Below are positions 61,978-64,000 of a stretch of 64,000 nt of DNA, piece by piece. Made by a program: the position numbers and the translations under genes. Each line of letters opens with the position of its first letter. Position 1 is the stretch's first letter. This DNA comes from Mucilaginibacter geliditolerans (GTDB lineage Bacteria > Bacteroidota > Bacteroidia > Sphingobacteriales > Sphingobacteriaceae): positions 124,001-188,000 of the forward strand of contig NZ_JACHBY010000003.1 of assembly GCF_014200495.1 (NCBI RefSeq), in the 5' to 3' direction. The notes below the pieces were generated by a model. It had not been told where the DNA came from. It saw only the letters and a list, made by a program, of their open reading frames with translations, and searched no databases.

Positions 61978-62787
61978 TTAGTGTGAATGGTTCTGGTATT
62001 CTACCAACAGGTTTTCCCCAGCATAGTAGTTCTTTTCTTTTTGTTCTGTTTCCTGTTTAAGGTACTGATATTTTGCCCGGGTATATTGTGCCATTGCATT
62101 GGCAATCAGCCATCCGCGCTTACCGTCCAATATCCCCAGTAAAAAAATATAATCTTTCAGAAAGTGGAACAATGGAGCAAGATACAATTTAACGGCAGTA
62201 GTTTTTTTGCCTTCATGTGAATAGTTGCGGGCATTGAGGCGGGCATAATGCATTGCTTTAGCACGATATTGTTCCGGGTTTTTCCCTGAGTAATGATGCA
62301 CTAAACCAGATAATTTTTTAATAACAGCATCTCCCGGTTTAATTAAATTTTCATGCACTAATGGCTCGCTCCAACTGGTATAATTGCGATTAAACAGGCG
62401 GATACGATGATCGCGCCCCCAGGTACCGAAACGTACGCGCTTTCCACCAAAATAGGCACGGAAACGGATATCGTATATGATATTATCAGCTTCGGGCTGC
62501 AGGTTTTGGATGGCTGTTATCAGTTCATCGTCGGGTATCTCATCGGCATCAAGGCTCAATATCCAGTTGTGCCGGGCGAGCGCTGCGCCATGGTTTTTAT
62601 TGGTACCGTAACCATACCATTTTTCCTGGTAAACACGGCAACCATAATTAAGGGCTATGTCTGTTGTTTCGTCCGTGCTGCCGTTATCCATCACAATCAC
62701 ATCGTCGGTAATACGCTTCGCAGCGGCCACACAGCGGCCTATTGTAGCAGCCTCGTTCTTAGTAATTATTACAACCGAAACAGTCAT
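61978..62787 (-). CDS. GT2-family glycosyltransferase (WaaE/KdtX-like)
   Basis: 269 residues, GT-A fold. VSVVIITKNEAATIGRCVAAAKRITDDVIVMDNGSTDETTDIA (about 3-45), CRVYQEKWYGYGTNKNHG and the metal site SLDADEIPDDEL (about 77-88) are typical of the group that includes LPS-core beta-glucosyltransferases. WSEPLVHENLI and basic helices near the end fit membrane association. It is the first gene of the polysaccharide operon, which then continues through flippase, polymerase and three more glycosyltransferases. Its promoter must lie in 62788-63049, a region shared with the divergent metal transporter. Confidence 0.9.
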   Translation of the reverse strand: MTVSVVIITKNEAATIGRCVAAAKRITDDVIVMDNGSTDETTDIALNYGCRVYQEKWYGYGTNKNHGAALARHNWILSLDADEIPDDELITAIQNLQPEADNIIYDIRFRAYFGGKRVRFGTWGRDHRIRLFNRNYTSWSEPLVHENLIKPGDAVIKKLSGLVHHYSGKNPEQYRAKAMHYARLNARNYSHEGKKTTAVKLYLAPLFHFLKDYIFLLGILDGKRGWLIANAMAQYTRAKYQYLKQETEQKEKNYYAGENLLVEYQNHSH

Positions 62788-62911
62788 TTCCTCAGCTATT
62801 AATCACAACCCGCATTCGGCAGGGCTGTATTAATATATCGGTGAATGAAGGATAAAGGTTGCCTGAGGAACCAGGATCCATTGGATTTTAATGATTTTCA
62901 GGATATTTTTT

Positions 62912-62959
62912 TCAGCTGGAAGCTGAGGCAATGCGCGCCACGAGCGGGACGCTCGCGGC
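62912..62959. repeat. Two adjacent small hairpins with GGA loops
   Basis: TCAGCT-GGA-AGCTGA (62912-62926), then GCCACGAGCG-GGA-CGCTCGCGGC (62937-62959, one mismatch in the stem). Both have the same loop bases. The element lies between divergent genes and looks like a further type of intergenic repeat. Confidence 0.6.
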
Positions 62960-63055
62960 AGCACCATTATTATAATTATATTAAGTTTTGTATTAAGACC
63001 AATCCCAAATAGCTAATAAACTGATTGATATAAACTTTAGCACTTATTTTTGGGG

Positions 63056-63745
63056 ATGCACAAAGAACATCATGTTAATAGTTCGGAAACTATAAGGGAT
63101 ATAGTTATCGGCATGTCTGACGGGTTAACTGTACCTTTTGCCCTTGCTGCTGGCTTGAGCGGCGCGGTAAATGCTTCGGGAATTGTGGTAACTGCCGGTT
63201 TGGCCGAAATAGTTGCCGGTTCAATTGCTATGGGACTTGGCGGCTTTTTAGCGGGCCGCACCGATGAAGATCATTACAACTCAGAGCTTAAACGCGAATA
63301 CGAAGAGGTTGAGCGTGTACCGCAAGAGGAAAAACGGGAAGTGATGGAAGTATTTGCTGATTTTGGTCTATCGGTACAATTACAACAGGAAATAGCTGAT
63401 GAACTGGAAAAAGACAAAGATAAATGGGTTGATTTTATGATGAAGTATGAGCTCGGCCTTGATAAACCCGACCCCAACCGGGCCACACGGAGCGCTATTA
63501 CTATTGGCATATCGTATATTATTGGTGGTATAATACCACTATCACCCTATTTTTTTATACATGATACGCAAGAAGCGCTGCTTTTCTCATGCGGTATTAC
63601 TTTACTGGCTTTATTTATATTCGGCTACTTTAAAAGTAAACTAACGGGACAACCGCCTGTTAGTGGAGGTATTAAGGTTGTGGTAATAGGTGCTTTGGCA
63701 GCAGCGGCGGCATTCATATTGGCAAGGGCCATCAATAACCATTAA
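63056..63745 (+). CDS. VIT1/CCC1-family iron/manganese transporter
   Basis: I use the ATG at 63056 (MHKEHHVNSSETIRD, 229 residues); a TTG two codons earlier is possible. Hallmark first helix: IRDIVIGMSDGLTVPFALAAGLSGA (about 12-36), then GLAEIVAGSIAMGLGGFLAGRTDEDHY. A charged cytoplasmic metal-binding-type segment follows (about 75-145, EREYEEVERV-like and DELEKDKDKW), then three more membrane segments. Family members export iron or manganese from the cytoplasm to protect against excess. It is alone, divergent from the polysaccharide operon. Confidence 0.9.
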   Translation: MHKEHHVNSSETIRDIVIGMSDGLTVPFALAAGLSGAVNASGIVVTAGLAEIVAGSIAMGLGGFLAGRTDEDHYNSELKREYEEVERVPQEEKREVMEVFADFGLSVQLQQEIADELEKDKDKWVDFMMKYELGLDKPDPNRATRSAITIGISYIIGGIIPLSPYFFIHDTQEALLFSCGITLLALFIFGYFKSKLTGQPPVSGGIKVVVIGALAAAAAFILARAINNH

Positions 63746-63808
63746 TAAAGGTATGCGCATATTATTGCAAGAGAATAAGGGGTTGAATAAACACATAAAC
63801 TCAAAACT

Positions 63809-64000
63809 ATGATCGCAAGAATGTGGCACGGCAGGGTATTAAAGAAAGATGCTGAAGCTTATCATCAATTTTTATTAAATACCGGGCTGGTTGATTACAA
63901 AGCTACCACGGGCAACCGCGGCGTATTTGTTTTAAGGCGGGATGAGGATGATATAACGCATTATTATACGCTTACTTTTTGGGACGATCTTGACGCTATC
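63809..64000 (+). CDS. Small ABM-like (antibiotic biosynthesis monooxygenase-fold) protein, N-terminal part
   Basis: Found by translating from the ATG at 63809; 64 codons are visible and the gene runs off the window. IARMWHGRVLKKDAEAYHQF, then TTGNRGVFVLRRDEDD and HYYTLTFWDDL. The strand pattern (R-WxG, later YTLTFWDDLDAI) fits the ferredoxin-like ABM domain found in small haem-degrading or quinone-forming monooxygenases and in stress proteins of unknown role. The catalytic type cannot be decided from half a protein. Confidence 0.7.
   Translation, partial: MIARMWHGRVLKKDAEAYHQFLLNTGLVDYKATTGNRGVFVLRRDEDDITHYYTLTFWDDLDAI

Overview
The window looks like chromosome of a plant-polysaccharide-degrading member of the Bacteroidota, most likely Sphingobacteriaceae (Mucilaginibacter/Pedobacter-like). 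The reasons are three SusC/SusD systems, LacI/ROK-controlled glycoside hydrolase loci, promoters that fit the Bacteroidota pattern (TTG, 19-21 nt, TAnnTTTG) rather than sigma70, almost no Shine-Dalgarno usage and many intergenic palindromic elements. The genus is an inference. I saw no tRNA, rRNA, CRISPR array, transposase or phage gene.

Layout. 1-6.1 kb: the end of a SusC/SusD pair (the SusD is cut by the window edge), divergent from a GH127 beta-L-arabinofuranosidase-like enzyme. 6.2-31 kb: a glucuronoxylan/xylose locus. On the minus strand it has GH3, mannonate dehydratase (uxuA), GH10, GH115 alpha-glucuronidase, SusC, SusD, a TIG-domain surface glycan-binding lipoprotein and a GH10 with an inserted CBM. 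A LacI regulator, a sodium/sugar symporter, xylose isomerase (xylA), a second LacI regulator, a NodB-type deacetylase and a GQSN-type acetylesterase follow. Perfect or near-perfect copies of the palindrome TGCAATCGATTGCA sit in front of every transcription unit of this locus. In five of the seven copies the right half also supplies the TTG of the -33 promoter element, so the locus reads as one LacI-type regulon.

31.5-35.2 kb: nhaA, a 60-residue His-rich small protein, and a TetR regulator with a TetX-like FAD monooxygenase. A clear TetR-type operator overlaps the TetR promoter. 35.7-43 kb: a ROK regulator, SusC and SusD in one direction, facing a GH105-type unsaturated-uronyl hydrolase across an almost perfect 57-bp palindrome that should work as a two-way terminator.

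43.1-62.8 kb: a surface-glycan/unknown-product region. First comes an ABC exporter-type protein overlapping a GT4, then an overlapping methyltransferase/amidohydrolase pair, then a tight four-gene run of three radical SAM enzymes and a methyltransferase. A nucleotidyltransferase-fold protein and an overlapping minus-strand operon follow: two polymerase/ligase-like membrane proteins, four glycosyltransferases and a Wzx flippase. The radical SAM group is the part of the window whose chemistry I cannot assign and the best candidate for an undescribed pathway. 63-64 kb: a VIT1/CCC1-type metal transporter and the start of a small ABM-like protein.

How the parts work together (inference): surface xylanase, glycan-binding protein and SusCD import decorated xylo-oligosaccharides. 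GH115, GH10, GH3 and the two deacetylating enzymes strip and cut them. The symporter and xylA take up and isomerise xylose, and uxuA serves the glucuronate branch. Xylulokinase, uronate isomerase and fructuronate reductase are not in the window.
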